This document shows, piece after piece, positions 5,154 through 5,183 of a DNA stretch of 5,183 nucleotides. A program made the position numbers and the translations under genes. Numbering within the stretch: the stretch's first letter is position 1; each line of letters begins with the position of its first letter. The DNA comes from Myxococcales bacterium (GTDB taxonomy: Bacteria; Myxococcota; Polyangia; Fen-1088). The stretch covers positions 1 through 5,183 of the forward strand of contig PMJE01000104.1 in NCBI GenBank assembly GCA_003157315.1, in the 5' to 3' direction. The notes beneath the pieces were generated by a model, which did not search any database, was not told the origin of the DNA, and saw only the letters and a list, made by a program, of their open reading frames with translations.

Positions 5154-5183
5154 CTACATCATGCCGCCCATACCGCCCATGCC
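5154..5183 (-). CDS. groEL: Chaperonin GroEL, C-terminal tail only (partial)
   Basis: Read on the - strand, the last 30 bases encode GMGGMGGMM followed by a TAG stop. This Gly-Gly-Met repeat is the flexible C-terminal tail typical of bacterial GroEL (60-kDa chaperonin), which lines the floor of the folding cavity of the cytoplasmic GroEL/GroES machine. The rest of the gene lies outside the window. It converges on pilX, so the pilin operon ends here. The call rests on nine residues, but the motif plus an in-frame stop is highly characteristic. Confidence 0.8.
   Translation of the reverse strand, partial: GMGGMGGMM

Noticed and set aside
1..5183. CRISPR array, insertion sequence, tRNA or rRNA gene
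   Set aside because: No regularly spaced repeats, transposase-like frames with terminal inverted repeats, or cloverleaf/rRNA signatures were seen on either strand.

Overview
The window reads as one transcription unit on the + strand that encodes the minor-pilin (type IV pilus tip) set of a Gram-negative bacterium: a FimT/GspH-like, a PilV-like, a PilW-like and a very large PilX-like prepilin. It ends against the 3' tip of a convergent groEL on the - strand. The DNA is roughly 60% G+C. The last gene carries Stig1-like cysteine-rich repeats (the Cys-Gly-x-Cys-x3-Cys pattern) behind a Gly/Thr/Ser linker, a style I associate with Myxococcota and related former Deltaproteobacteria. The lineage call is an inference; no species can be named.

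Layout. Bases 1-450 hold no convincing gene. They contain several perfect inverted repeats, a tandem TGTGCGCA repeat, weak promoter-like motifs and a small dyad about 40 bases before the first gene. Bases 451-981 are fimT/gspH-like, 984-1484 pilV-like, 1478-2791 pilW-like (GTG start, overlapping pilV by 7 bases) and 2803-5028 pilX-like (741 aa). A hairpin at 5077-5118 lies between pilX and the groEL stop codon and could end transcription from both sides. The last 30 bases are the GGM-type C-terminal tail of GroEL, reading leftward.

How the genes work together. In well studied systems FimT/GspH, PilV/GspI, PilW/GspJ and PilX/GspK homologues are processed by the prepilin peptidase PilD and form the complex that primes pilus assembly and sits at its tip. 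The first three proteins here have a short basic leader, Gly at -1 and Glu at +5. The PilX-like protein lacks Glu+5, as expected for the terminal GspK-like subunit. No PilY1 adhesin or PilE gene follows in the window.

The most notable point is the architecture of the PilX-like protein. To an ordinary PilX-like N-terminal region of about 285 residues it adds a glycine linker, a domain with 32 cysteines in 146 residues built from about three repeats, and a C-terminal domain of about 290 residues that looks like an alpha/beta (class I glutamine-amidotransferase-like) fold. The linker is encoded over a run of nine G. Gain or loss of one G would remove both added domains and leave a nearly standard PilX, which suggests a possible phase-variable tip module.
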